DNA from: Monosporascus cannonballus
Lineage: Eukaryota > Ascomycota > Sordariomycetes > Xylariales
Direction: 5' to 3'
DNA length: 64,000 nt
Assembly: GCA_004154925.1 (NCBI GenBank)
Contig: QJNS01000241.1
Coordinates: forward strand, 1,855-65,854
The stretch's first letter is position 1; each line of letters starts with the position of its first letter. Below the pieces are notes generated by a model. That model saw nothing but the letters and a program-made list of their open reading frames with translations, did no database searches and was not told the origin of the DNA. This document shows positions 1-10,939 of this stretch, piece after piece. Made by a program: the position numbers and the translations under genes.

Positions 1-1124
1 TTTTTGGGGGCCCCCCCCCCCCCCCCGGTGTCTATGCCAAGCAGGCAGCCCAGGCGCCAGCTGCGATATGCGCTGAATCAGCGGGGGCTTGTCAGGAGGT
101 TGGCGAGGTCGACCAACACCACCACTGCCATCACTCAAAATCCCTGGTCTTCATGTTGTTCGTGTGTTGGATGGCCCCTAGCCTTTCAACCTTATGAACT
201 GGCGGACGAGCGGATGCTTGTACGGAACGATGGGAAGGCCTGTTCGGTGGTAACTAGACTAAAGCTTCTATAGGATTTCAAAAGCAATCAGGGGAGGATT
301 CCCTTAAGCACAATCGGAATATGATATTTTTGTTTGCATTGGACGCACGTAAAGGATAGTCTCTTATCTGGCTATCTCTATCCAGTAGATACGTGTTCCC
401 GAATCGAAGCGCAGACCTTCATCGATATTCGCAACTCTGGGCAAACCGGGTCATTACATAATACACGAGCGTTCTAAAACTTGGCAATGCATAGCCATAG
501 GTGGCTGAACTTGGGTCTATCAAAATCCGATTACGCCACAGCTCTCCAATGCGCGCACACTTTCTTGATTTCAAGCACGGGTGACTCCAATATGACGTCA
601 GACCTTTGTGCCAACTCAATCACATCCTCGTTCAACTGGTTGGTCTTGAATTTCAAAGAAAGGGATACCTTGGCTATAGGAGGGCTAGGCGCGTAACACG
701 ACCACGTCAGATGACGAGTCAGAAAGCCTGGATCATCGTCCAGGAAACCGCGAAGCCGTTCTAGGGCATGGTTCTTGTCGTAGGCCAATGGCTTTCGAGG
801 TCTCTCAGAGAGCATGTCTTACCGCATCTAGAACTGGCTGTCGGGATCGCTGCTGTCAGTGACTTTCTCCCCCAGTCACTGATACACAGAACCAGCCAGA
901 AGCGTCACACTCACACCTGTGATTGGCATTGCGTACAAACCCGTAATAAATATCTGCAAACGTGCCCAAACGCACCTTCGCTCGCTCTCTTCCACCACCT
1001 AGCAGCCAACTCGATCAATAAGCACCTTAAAATTGCGTGCAGTAGAGCGCTCTCCTCCACGCAAGCTTCTGCGATACCAAATAAGTAAAAGAGTATCATA
1101 TCAGAGAATAATACGCTCGCCACA
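1..1124. other. 5' flank without a supported gene
   Basis: The first 26 bases are a T/G/C homopolymer run, which looks like a contig or assembly edge rather than normal sequence. The rest has balanced composition. Several short reading frames exist on both strands, but none shows a recognisable domain, good start context or splice structure. The last 100-200 bases probably hold the promoter and 5' UTR of the MARVEL gene. Confidence 0.4.
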
Positions 1125-1725
1125 ATGATCTTGACCGATCTCCTCTCCATGATCCTCCGGATCGCGGAGCTGGTCTTCGCCGCCATCGTGGCCGGCGTCA
1201 ACGGCCAGTACCTCCGCATGATCTCGAACACCAGCCACTGGGACCAGGCCCGCTTCATCTACACCGAGGTGGTCGCCGGTCTCGCCATACTCCTGGCCCT
1301 CATCTGGCTATTCCCCTTCTCCGGCAGCTTCGTCCACTGGCCCGTCGACCTGTTCATCTCCATCTGCTGGTTCGCCGCCTTCGGCGTCCTGGCCAACGTA
1401 AGTTTTATTCTTTCGTCTTTCTTCTTCTTGCTAGTTATACCTCTTCCCCATCGAATGAACTGCGCGCGGAAATAGAATGGTGTAGGATGAATGGCTTAAC
1501 TAACACGTCTCCGACCAGTACCTCGACGGCTCCTGTGGCCGCGTCTTTGCTTGGGGTAACGTGACGTTGCGTGGCGACAACCTGTGCGGCAGGTTCAAGG
1601 CCATTATCGCCTTCTCATTCCTCTCCGCCATCTGCTGGCTCGTGTCCGCCATCATCGGGTTCATGTGGGTCCGCGATCACGAGAACCGCTACCGTCGCCG
1701 CACCTGGCACCGCTCGCGCGTCTAG
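1125..1725 (+). CDS. MARVEL-domain integral membrane protein (two exons)
   Basis: A four-helix membrane protein of 159 residues, coded by 1125-1397 and 1519-1725. The intron 1398-1518 has donor GTAAGT, a CTAAC branch site near 1499-1503 and acceptor CAG; both exons join in phase 0. Exon 1 gives three hydrophobic segments (about residues 10-30, 45-65 and 70-90). Exon 2 gives a Cys-containing loop (YLDGSCGRVFAWGN, GDNLCGRF) and a fourth segment ending in FMW, then a basic tail (RYRRRTWHRSRV). The loop with two Cys and the aromatic fourth helix are typical of fungal MARVEL/Nce102-like proteins, which sit in the plasma membrane or membrane compartments. The start lies in good context (CCACAATG). 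Without splicing the frame would end inside the intron. Exact function within the family is unknown. Confidence 0.85.
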
Positions 1726-3077
1726 GTGGGCTGCTACCTAATCAGGGGACCTTCTCTAGTTCGCGGCGCCGTCTAGGTTGCAGACGTTACGTACTCACTG
1801 TCTCGTTGGCCAAGGATTGACATTATGAGATTGTTTGTTTTCTTTGGGGTTACAGCACAGCATACTACATGATACCAAATGCGTTTACCTCACACTACCC
1901 TTACTCTATTCACATGGATGGTTACGAGGGGTGAATTCGGGGCACTGGGGACTTACCAAGGTTAATGAGAGCCCCAAATTGATACCCCTAGTACATTACA
2001 TAGTACCTACTTATTAATCTTATTTCCTTGATGACAAGTCACTACGTTGCGCTACAAGAGATCTCAGCATGTGAGGTTTATTTACATGGTTTGTCTATCA
2101 ACACATAAGCTTGCGAAAGATATCGCAGACTGAAATAAGTGCAAACTAGGAAAACAGCTCACAGCGCCAATTAGAGCCGATACCTGTTAGGTAGCTCGCC
2201 TAAACACGTGAATGGTAGTATCGACACTGCGTTCGGTGTCAATCAAGCTTCAAATGTGATTCATTCTGACTCAGTTATCGTCGAAGGACGTATCGACTTG
2301 TCTGACCTAGTCAGATCTTTTTCAAACTATTTCGTATTTTAACCTACCACCGTTCCGGCAGAAGCACCCTTTATGCTGCCAATCCGAATAGAAGCTAGGA
2401 CTTTAACACCACCCACCCCCTTTTTCCCTGGACGTCGGCTAGGAGTTGTATAGCGACAAGTCAACATGGCACCGTTACCCCTGGAAGCGCGCCCCGGCCG
2501 CGAGCCTCTTGCACATCTAACGGCAGTGTGGAGCTCTCAGCGCGGCCATTTCGCGCGCTCGGAAGTGATCTCGATGGGAGAGGCCTTCGGATGGATAACC
2601 CTCGCTATGGCTATGTGTTTCTTGCTGGGGTCCCTCGGGTACTGGATTTGTAAGAGGTCGAGGGCCCCGTGCGGACGGTGAAGTTTTTGGAGATCAATTA
2701 GTCGCGGCACAAGCACCGGCGGATCAGTTACCTCGTGCCTAGTTGTAAAGCCTAGCTATGCGTATCCGATATCATTTTGTACTATTTTGGTAGATCTCGA
2801 TATCGCGCGATCTTGCCATTGAGTAACCAGACTACCGTGTTACGAGGTCGTTATGGAAGAGATACGGACAGAGGCGTAGGGCCCGTATACGCTACTGGAT
2901 GTTGAATGGGTTAGCAGCAGATGTATACATTCAAAGAAAGGAAATGGATTTGTTTCTAAGGCATAACAATGCGCCATGGGATAATGAACCAAAACACAGA
3001 GGAGATTTCACTTGTACGCCTGGTAGTAGGGACAAAAAGTGTTATGTTACCCCCTGACTAAGGTAAAGCCTACGTCG
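1726..3077. other. Intergenic region
   Basis: There is balanced composition with no convincing gene apart from one possible 71-codon frame (2466-2681, listed separately). The end, about 3078-3115, is very C-rich (repeats of CGCCCCA) and forms the outer end of the AT-rich element that follows. Confidence 0.4.
2466..2681 (+). CDS. Possible small tail-anchored membrane protein
   Basis: A frame of 71 codons with an N-terminal half rich in Pro/Arg and a C-terminal hydrophobic segment (GWITLAMAMCFLLGSLGYWI) followed by a basic tail (CKRSRAPCGR). That arrangement fits a single-span tail-anchored protein. A pyrimidine-rich stretch lies about 50-60 bp upstream of the ATG (2412-2427). I recognise no family and see no splice signals. 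It may be chance; it is kept because the hydrophobic segment plus basic stop-transfer tail is better than random. Confidence 0.25.
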   Translation: MAPLPLEARPGREPLAHLTAVWSSQRGHFARSEVISMGEAFGWITLAMAMCFLLGSLGYWICKRSRAPCGR

Positions 3078-3890
3078 GACCCCCCCTAACGCCCCACGCC
3101 CCAACGCCCCACCATATCCCCATACATATTGCCGAAATCGCTATATGTTTAAAATCTGTTGTAAATAGCACAAAAATGACAAAAATAAACGGCTTTCGTT
3201 ATGACTTAAAGCTTTATAAATGGTATAAAATAATACTAATAAATAAAATAAAAAAACTTACTTACTTAGTATATTTAATACTAAACAAAAATTACGATTT
3301 TATTATACAATTTAGTAATAATGTTGTATAAATAATTAAACAAATTAAATAAATATATAAAACAATTGCATATATTTTTTAATTTATATAAATTTGAACA
3401 GCTTATAACTATATATTTAATAAATACAGTATTATAGCTATAGACGAAAATACAGAATAACTTTTTTAAAGAAAACTGCTTATATTAAAAGTATTTATTA
3501 CTTTGCCAAATATATAACTATTAAAAAATAGGCTACGATATTAAAAATACTATTATATTCAATTTTATTAAATAAAAATATAAAATTTCTAACTGTACTA
3601 ATTATAAAGATATATAAGATATAATACTTTAACAATTTTTTAATAATTTGTACTGAAAATTGTTTCGTAAATTAACATTAGGTTTAACTGTTGATGTATT
3701 AATATTAATATGAAAAATATGTTCTATATATATATATATATATATTAGTTATGAAAGATCTAATTTTATATTAGGCATCTGGTCATTTATATCTATTTTG
3801 GTCAATTAATTATAAATATGCGATTTTGTCGATTTTGTATGGGAAATGATGGCGTATCTGGGGGGTAGGGCGTGAAGGGGAGTTCTGTTA
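3078..3890. mobile_element. Decayed AT-rich element with degenerate inverted termini
   Basis: The two ends look like diverged inverted repeats. The left end (about 3078-3145) runs from a C-rich block through CCATATCCCCATACA to AAATCGCTATATG. The right end, read on the opposite strand (about 3890-3825), gives CCCCTTCACGCCCTACCCCCC, then CATCATTTCCCATACA, then AAATCGCATATTT. The interior is about 85% A/T and includes a (TA)n run near 3724-3747. No coding frame is seen, so a non-autonomous DNA transposon hit by RIP is the best reading. No target duplication could be fixed. Confidence 0.45.
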
Positions 3891-4256
3891 CGGCTTGGTC
3901 CACCGTAGCAGCTCCAGTATATATGCAGCTGTAAGCACCAGGATGATTGCCGCAATTGCGATCATTCTACCGATCTTTTGCCCTAGTGGCGTAATGGTAT
4001 GGTGCAGCCGTAACAGGTTCCGACTTATATATAATTTGCCCTGATTTCGAACCAGCGACGTGGGTATGCATTTTCTATCCTAGATGTCTTGGTTATAAGG
4101 GCGGAAACGCCTAATCCCTTCACATCATTATCCATGTAGTACGCAAGGTTATTGGAATTTTACAAAAGGTCGGGCGTTCGAACTGTGTTAGTTCAAGCGC
4201 TATGTGGTTTTATATATATTCTTACAAAGGTGTTGTCTCCTAACTTTCTTCGATTA
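3891..4256. other. Host spacer before the gypsy block
   Basis: Mixed-composition sequence with no gene seen. A minus-strand motif resembling a tRNA T-arm (GGTTCGAAATC) lies around 4045-4058, but the acceptor and anticodon arms cannot be completed. Confidence 0.3.
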
Positions 4257-4640
4257 TGTGTGACGAGCTATAGGGTTTAACCAACTATTAAACCTTAAGT
4301 CGACGGGTTTATGTTGGCAGGAGTATTGTGGGAATCTGAGCAATAAATACAGTAACGTATTACGTCTTTTAATATCGGAAATACCTTATTGCAAATGATT
4401 GGTATTAATAAGTGTTGTAAGCTGAAATTATCTAAACTATGGAAATAATGAGCGTATATATCTTTATGAATTAATTGGATCTTTATTGGATTTTGACGTT
4501 GTTACAGATCCAATACCATTAGATTTGGTTAGTTCTGTATAGATTTATTTAGATTTTGATGCCAAGAGAGATTCAAATTACGTAACTCTTTTTTGTGGAT
4601 CCGACCGTTTCCGTGGCCGATTTTGGGTTAGGTTGTAATA
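4257..4640 (-). repeat. LTR of gypsy element A (left copy, 3' LTR of the element)
   Basis: A 384-bp direct repeat of 24724-25105. Both copies share GACGAGCTATA/AACGAACTATA starts, the AAGTCGACGGGTTTAT segment and the GGTCCGACCGTTTCC-like end. The copy retains more C/G than the interior, but shows C-to-T and G-to-A changes against its partner. Confidence 0.85.
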
Positions 4641-5080
4641 CGATCTTCCCTTTCCTAGGATTTTTATCTTTAAAGATTTTCCTTCCTGGTAAGTTATTTT
4701 CCTTTATTATAATAGGTTATATTGCTAACCGCAAACCTCGTAATCGTCCTAATCAGAAAGAAAGCCTAGATTTTCTGGTTGCTTATATTATCAAATTCGG
4801 TTTTGAAGTTATGCCGTATACGCTTTATTTCGAAAATGGTACCAAATGTCAAATAATTGAAAAAATTCGTCGTTATAGTGAGTGTATTAAGAATCGTCGT
4901 ATTAAGGAGGAAAAGAATCGTTTAAATCGCGAAAAAACTGTTACTGAAAAAACGCTTTTACGCCTTTAACAAGAATTAAAAAAGGATTTGGCATACAAAT
5001 AACATAACATCGACGAGACTATTAATCGCTTTTTTCGTTTTCGTCGTTAAAAGAAATTTCTTTACGTTAAGAGAATTAAA
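4641..5080 (+). CDS. Antisense reading frame in element A (charged coiled-coil protein, decayed)
   Basis: Between the A chromodomain remnant and the left LTR, the strand opposite to gag-pol carries a frame that runs about 110 codons (a frame open from 4595) to a TAA at 4967-4969. It continues with few stops to about 5075. The translated part has a Tyr/Cys/Arg-rich stretch (YSECIKNRRIKEEK) and then a Lys/Glu/Leu coiled-coil pattern (NREKTVTEKTLLRL, and after the stop QELKKDLAYK). Element C carries a frame of the same kind in the same relative place and orientation. It is probably a genuine element-encoded accessory frame broken by RIP. The ends are approximate. Confidence 0.5.
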
Positions 5081-8000
5081 ATTGTTAATTACGGTTTTTA
5101 ATTAATAAATAAGCTGGATAAATAAAAGCGCGCGGAAGCCGAAGTTCCATTTCCTATGCCGTCTTTTGTTTTCCTTAACTGGTCCATTTTTAAGAACTTT
5201 GATTAAGGGGTTTTTCTTGGTAATTCCGTCGCCGTTGGTAAAAGTTCTTTAATAGGCGCTAGGCGTTAATAAGATTTTTGGCGGGTTCCTAAGTGTTTTC
5301 GGAGTTTGGGTATTTTTTTTACTTAATTAGATATTAGGTAAATTTATTTTATTTTCGTATGTCGAAAATTTTCTCCACTTTGTATATTTATTCCTTTTTT
5401 ACTTCCACGTCGTTTTATATCGTATATATTTTAATTATATCTGTTATTAATTCGAATAAAAAATATAAAAAATTAGATAAAATTTGATTTTTAGTAAAAA
5501 TTCTAATTAGTAATTGTTTTCTGAGATTTTTTGACGATTTTATATAGACCGATATATTTGAAATCGAGTTTTTTGCTGGGTTACTTTGTTTAAATATTTT
5601 TTGTGGTAAGGAAAACCATTTTTCTTTTTTCGAAAGTTAATTCTTTTAACCTTTTTTGGTTATAGTATTTGTTTATTTAATTCCGTACGAATTCTAGTTT
5701 TATTTTTATTTTCTAATACAATTATCATAACTGTTTTAACGTAAGAATTGTTTTGATATTAATTAAATCATTATTACGTATTTTTTTATAAACTTTTAGA
5801 ATAAAACCAAAATTTGCGTTCGTAAATATTATTTTAATGCTTTTTTAGTAATTAATATTATAAGTTAATTATACGATTAATAATTTCTTAATTTAATTAT
5901 TTTGTTTGTAATTAATATAATATTATAAATAAGTTTTTAAGGTTTAATTTGTTCGTTTTATTTATTTATCCGTTTAAGGTTTAAATATATTAGATAATTT
6001 ATAATTTAAGTCGATTTTTGTTATAAAGCTTTGTTAAAATTTAAATGCGAATATTAATTCTTTATTTAATATAATTTTTATTAATAATCCGTATATATTA
6101 AAAATTTGTTTAAAAAAATGTATACCAGTTATTCGGTATTTATATTTTTATAATATGGTAAGAAATAAGAAAATTTCGTAAATCGGTCGACGGTTACGAA
6201 AATATTATTATAATATATTTCCGTAACTAGGTTTTTTAATATAAAAAGCTTAGTAATAAAGTCGAATATAATTAAATATTATAATTATTTTACGACTAAT
6301 AATGGTTGTAATTTTTCGTATGGCTTATGTCGTCGAATTTTTGCTTTGGCGCAAATATCGTATTGCTGTATAACTTTTTATACCGTTAATTTCATTTTAA
6401 GAAAGAAATATATGCGTCGAAATCGTTTTAAAGTTTTATAAATTTCTAAATATTCGTATAATTGATGTTCGTATATTTTTCGTATTAGATCTTTTTGGTA
6501 TTCTTTTAAAACTTGTATTTTGTCCGTTTTTTGGTTTTTTTAAAAGATTATTGTTATATTATTGGATTTTCTGGTACATATTATTAGGTACTGTCCGAAT
6601 CGTCGTAATCTGTCGTAAGCGTAAATATTTTTTTGTAGTAATATCGAAAATTGTATAGCTAATTTTAACCAATTTCTTTTCGAAATTTGGTTATTTGCTT
6701 AAAATATTTATTTTGTCGTTTTTTAATTTTTTCTTGTAAATAATAACAAAATCGAAATTCGCCAATTTTTCTACATATCGAAACTATCGTTTTATAAGTT
6801 CTCTAATTGTAATAAATTAGATAAAATTTTAATAATGCGTATAAACTTTGATTTAATATAAGCTTTCTTTTAAAAAGTACTTAAATTTTTAAAATGCCAT
6901 AATAATGGCCATAAATTCCTTATTTGAAATGCCGTAATTAAGTTCGATTCCTTTTAACTTATACGAAAAAAATATAATAAGGTATAATTTGCCTTAATTA
7001 TTTTGTTATCCGATTATTACGTTTAACGCATAATTCGAAATATTGGTTTCTAGTTTAACGAAACGGTTTAGATTATATATAATTAGTATTAATTCGCTGG
7101 TAATCGTATTTTTGATATTTTAAAATATTTTTTTCGTATTTAACGTTTATTTGAATTTTTTTTCGTAAAATTTATTAAGAATATAATTATTTTATTAAAG
7201 TTTCGAATAAATTTCTTGTAATAATTAACGAATTTAAGAAATGTCTATATTTCCTTAACCGTCGTTGGCATCTGTTATTTTGTGATTATAGCGATTTTTT
7301 GGGGGTTTATTTTAATATGTTTTAGAATAATAATATGTTTTAGATATTTTATTTCTTATATATAGAATTAACTTTTTTCTGTATTAATAAGTAATTTTAC
7401 GTCTTATAAAGCTTAAAGAATTTTGTAAATATATTTTATATATGCTTTTTCCGTTTTTAAAAAAAATAAAAATATCGTCAAGATAGCAAACGACAAAAAT
7501 ATCGAAATATTTTCGTAATACGTAATTAACTATTTGCTAAAAGGTTATTAATACGTTCGTAAGTTCTATTAATATAACTAAATATTTAAATAGTTTGTAT
7601 TTCGTCCTGAAAATTATTTTTTATTCGTATCTTTTTTTAATTTTAATAAGGTTATATTTATTTTTAAAATTAAATACTATAGACTATTTAGCTCCGTAAA
7701 GTCGGTTTTTTATTTCCATAATTAAGGGTAATAATATTTAATCCTTAATAATAACGTCATTTAATTGCCGATAATTAATTACAAATCGCAATTTTTTATT
7801 TTTTTTAAGTACGAAAAATATTAGATATTTTGCTAGTAATTTCGAAGATTAAATCCATTTTTTTTGTAACTGATTTTCTAGGTATTTTTTAAAAATACGT
7901 AATTTATTTCCGCTAAGGTTATAAATAAGATAAAACTTTGTCGAAAATCCTTTTTTAAAAATTATTTCGTGATTTTATTCGTTATATTTTAATAATTTCG

Positions 8001-10071
8001 TATTAAGTTTTTTTCCTAAAACGCTGCTTATATTTATAATATTATAGTAATATATTAATTAGATTTTCTGATTTTTTGGACTGTTATTTTTATTGTTCTA
8101 GGTCGTTATTTAATTGCTTTAATTTTGTTTTAAGAGTAATAACAGTACGTCGTATTTTTTTTAATATTTATTTTTTTTAGGTTTTATTTTTTTTAAATAA
8201 TAAAGTATTTGTCGTATCTTTATGCCTATATTCGTTACTATTATTAATTAAGTATTAAAATTTCAGTTTTTTTTTAATTTATTAATAAAAATAAAACGAA
8301 TTTTATTTGGCCAATTTTTTCGTTAATTAAAACTCCGTATTGACGTATCCATAATTATCCTAAAATTATATTATAATTTCCGATTAAAACGATGTCGAAA
8401 TTAATTATTTAATATTATCCTTTAATAAAAATTTCGAAGTAATTAATTTTGCGTATAACTTTTTTATTATCGTAAGCGAATTCCTGATTTTCGGCATTCG
8501 TCGCTGTATAAGGTTTTAACTTGTATTTCCATAGTAATCTAAGCTTATTGACCACATCCGGTGCAATGTAATTTCCGCCCAAAGCTCCGTAATTTATTAT
8601 TACGGTATATTAATACGTTTTGATTCGTATTTCCAAAGTAATAAGGTCGTTAACATTTCTTATTATCGTATTTAAAGCTCTTTTTAGGAATTTTCTTTAA
8701 TTTCTTTGGATTTCGTTATTTTGCGGCTTTTTTATAAATAATTTTTTTTAATTTTTGTTCGAGTTTGTCAAGTTTTACTTATATCTTTTTATTTAACGTA
8801 TTTAGCTGCTGTATTTGTTGTTATTGCCGGCGTATTGTTTTTTAAGCCGTATTAGTTATTCCTAATTTTCTTGCAAATTTTTTTATCGAATAAATTATTT
8901 TTCCATGTTTACGATTACATCTTATTATATGTCGTTTTGGTTATCGTTTTAAAGTTTTTCTGTAAATTAACATAATTTTTTAATAATATTTCTTTTTTGA
9001 GGATTTATAGTAAATATTAATTGGAAATAAAAATTCGTAATAACTTTTTAATAATACTTTTTTACCGTATGCTGGATTAACTTCTTTTCCGTTTAATAAT
9101 TATATTATTTATAATAATAAAAGGGGTTTTTCTGCAAGTATTATTTTTTTAGACCAACCTTTTATTTCGGCTAATTGCTGGATATTTTTTAAAGTTATAA
9201 TTCGAAGTTATCGATATTATTACTTATCGTTTTTGTTATGTTCGGTACGATTTGGAAAATTCAATCCCTTATAGTATATGCGGGTAATTCGTACGTAAAT
9301 ATATTATTTCTATTTCTTATAATCGGGATATTCTCGTCGTCGACAATATACAGCGTATATTTTGCCGTATTAATTAAAGGTTCCGGAACAGATTTTTTAA
9401 TCTAGTTTTGGTATTTACGTAATTATCTTTATAGCGTTTTTGTTATGTTCGTAATATTTACTAAGCCAACTTTCTAGCTTCTTATTTTTTTGTCAAATTT
9501 CTTATCGTAATGGTCCCGGTTAGACCTTTTATTATAGGCTTAATATATATTTAGTTTAGATTATGTTAATAATTTTATTATCGTTTCCTTAATTATTTTT
9601 AGATTATTTTTTCGGTATAAGGGTCCAGTTATTTTACCGTGGTTTCTTGGATTTTTTGCACTTATAAGCTTTATATCTTATTTTGCTATAATTAAAGTAC
9701 TTAATATGGCTTTAATTTTATTTATGGGTAACGCCAAGTTCCATAGGTTCTGGCGCCGTTTTATAAAAAGTAAGAGATACGTCTTTTTTCTTTTTTTGGT
9801 TAGACTTGTTATATTCCGAATATAAAACGTATTATTTTTTCTTTTTTTATGATTTTTTAAACTGTTGATTATTAATTTTGATTACCTTTATAATATACCG
9901 ATTTAGGGCAATTAATTATTTAATTCGAATAATTTTATTTTTTACATTATTTTTTAATTTTTTATAAAATATATCGATAAAGGTATCGGCTTTATTATTT
10001 TTTTATCCGGCCTTAACCGCAAGACTTTTAAAGGTCACGGCGTACTTGAACGTAAATCCTTTCTGTTAAAA
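4970..10071 (-). pseudogene. Element A gag-pol remnant (distal part: end of gag, pol, chromodomain)
   Basis: Read on the minus strand from 10071 downwards. A degenerate CCHC knuckle lies near 9660-9710 (two Cys now Tyr, last Cys kept). The reverse transcriptase YLDD box is intact at about 7474-7485 (context VVCYLDDIFIF). The chromodomain end (YPNSENT, one stop, EPAKNLINA) lies near 5270-5310. The gene order gag, RT, integrase, chromodomain marks a Ty3/gypsy chromovirus. Many TAA/TAG stops, mainly where CAA/CAG/TGG would be expected, kill the frame. The 5' part of gag lies beyond the B insertion at 24232-24723. Confidence 0.8.
10067..10071. repeat. Target-site duplication of element B (left)
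   Basis: TAAAA here matches TAAAG at 24227-24231 apart from one G-to-A change that RIP would explain. The two copies flank element B exactly. Confidence 0.75.
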
Positions 10072-10488
10072 TGTGACGAGCTATAAGGTTTAACCAACTA
10101 TTAAATCTTAAGTCGACGGGTTTATGTTAGCAAGAGTATCGTAAGAATCTAAGTAATAAATATAGTAATTATATTACGTTTCATAATATTAAGGGTGCTT
10201 TAAGTAACGATATTATATTACAAATTAAAGTTATTTAAATTATAGAATTAATAAATATATATATTTTACTTTTGGCTTAAGGTACTTATTATGGTTTAAT
10301 GATATTTTTCCAGTTAAGTTCCCTTAAGCCCTTTTAAGCCTTCTTTGATGCTTATCCGGCTTAAGCCTTTTTGTTTAATTAGGGCCCTTGAGCCTTTTAA
10401 GCCAGTTACGTGATTTCTTGGCTAGGTCGAGGTTTGGTTCTTTAGAATTCCGACTGTTTTTAAAAGCTAAGATCGTTAAGTTATAATA
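10072..10488 (-). repeat. LTR of gypsy element B (left copy)
   Basis: 417 bp starting TGTGACGAGC and ending TTATAATA. The partner is 16447-16480 joined to 23844-24226, also 417 bp once element C and its duplication are removed. The first 70 bases resemble the LTR of A closely and the rest differs, so A and B are related families or subfamilies. Confidence 0.9.
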
Positions 10489-10930
10489 CGATCTTTCCCT
10501 TTTTAGAATTTTTGTTTTTAAAGATTATTCCGTTTGTTTGTTAATTTTGGTAAGTAACTTTTTCTTTTTTATATTTATTATGTCGGGTCGTATTAAAAAG
10601 TCCAGGTTTTGCAAACGTATTAACGCCTTTGTTCTTTTAAAACGGATTAATTGCTTTGGTTTTATTATATCCTTAAATATTTCTTATTTTTGCTGCAAGT
10701 TTAAGAGCAAAATTTGTAAAGCCTATCGCAATTTAAAGAAGTATATTTTTTATACCGTTTACGAAAGTCCTTATAATTTTTTTAATCTTTTTGAATTTGA
10801 ACATTATAAATTAATTATTAAGAAAAATCGTTTACAGTTAAAGGAACGTATTGTCAAAAAGAAAATTTTAAAAATTTAATAATATTTTAACAAATTATTT
10901 AGTCGTTTAAGTTGTTTGCGAAAATAAAAA
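10489..10930 (+). CDS. Antisense reading frame in element B (decayed)
   Basis: The same position and orientation relative to gag-pol as the antisense frame of A. It is open for 113 codons (10538-10879). The end is Lys/Arg-rich with a helical pattern (KKNRLQLKERIVKKKILK) and the middle is Cys/Tyr-rich (ISYFCCKFKSKICKAYRN). The distribution (Cys-containing segment first, charged helix after) is like that of A and C. It is too RIP-mutated to align residue by residue by eye. Confidence 0.45.
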
Positions 10931-10939
10931 AAAATTTTC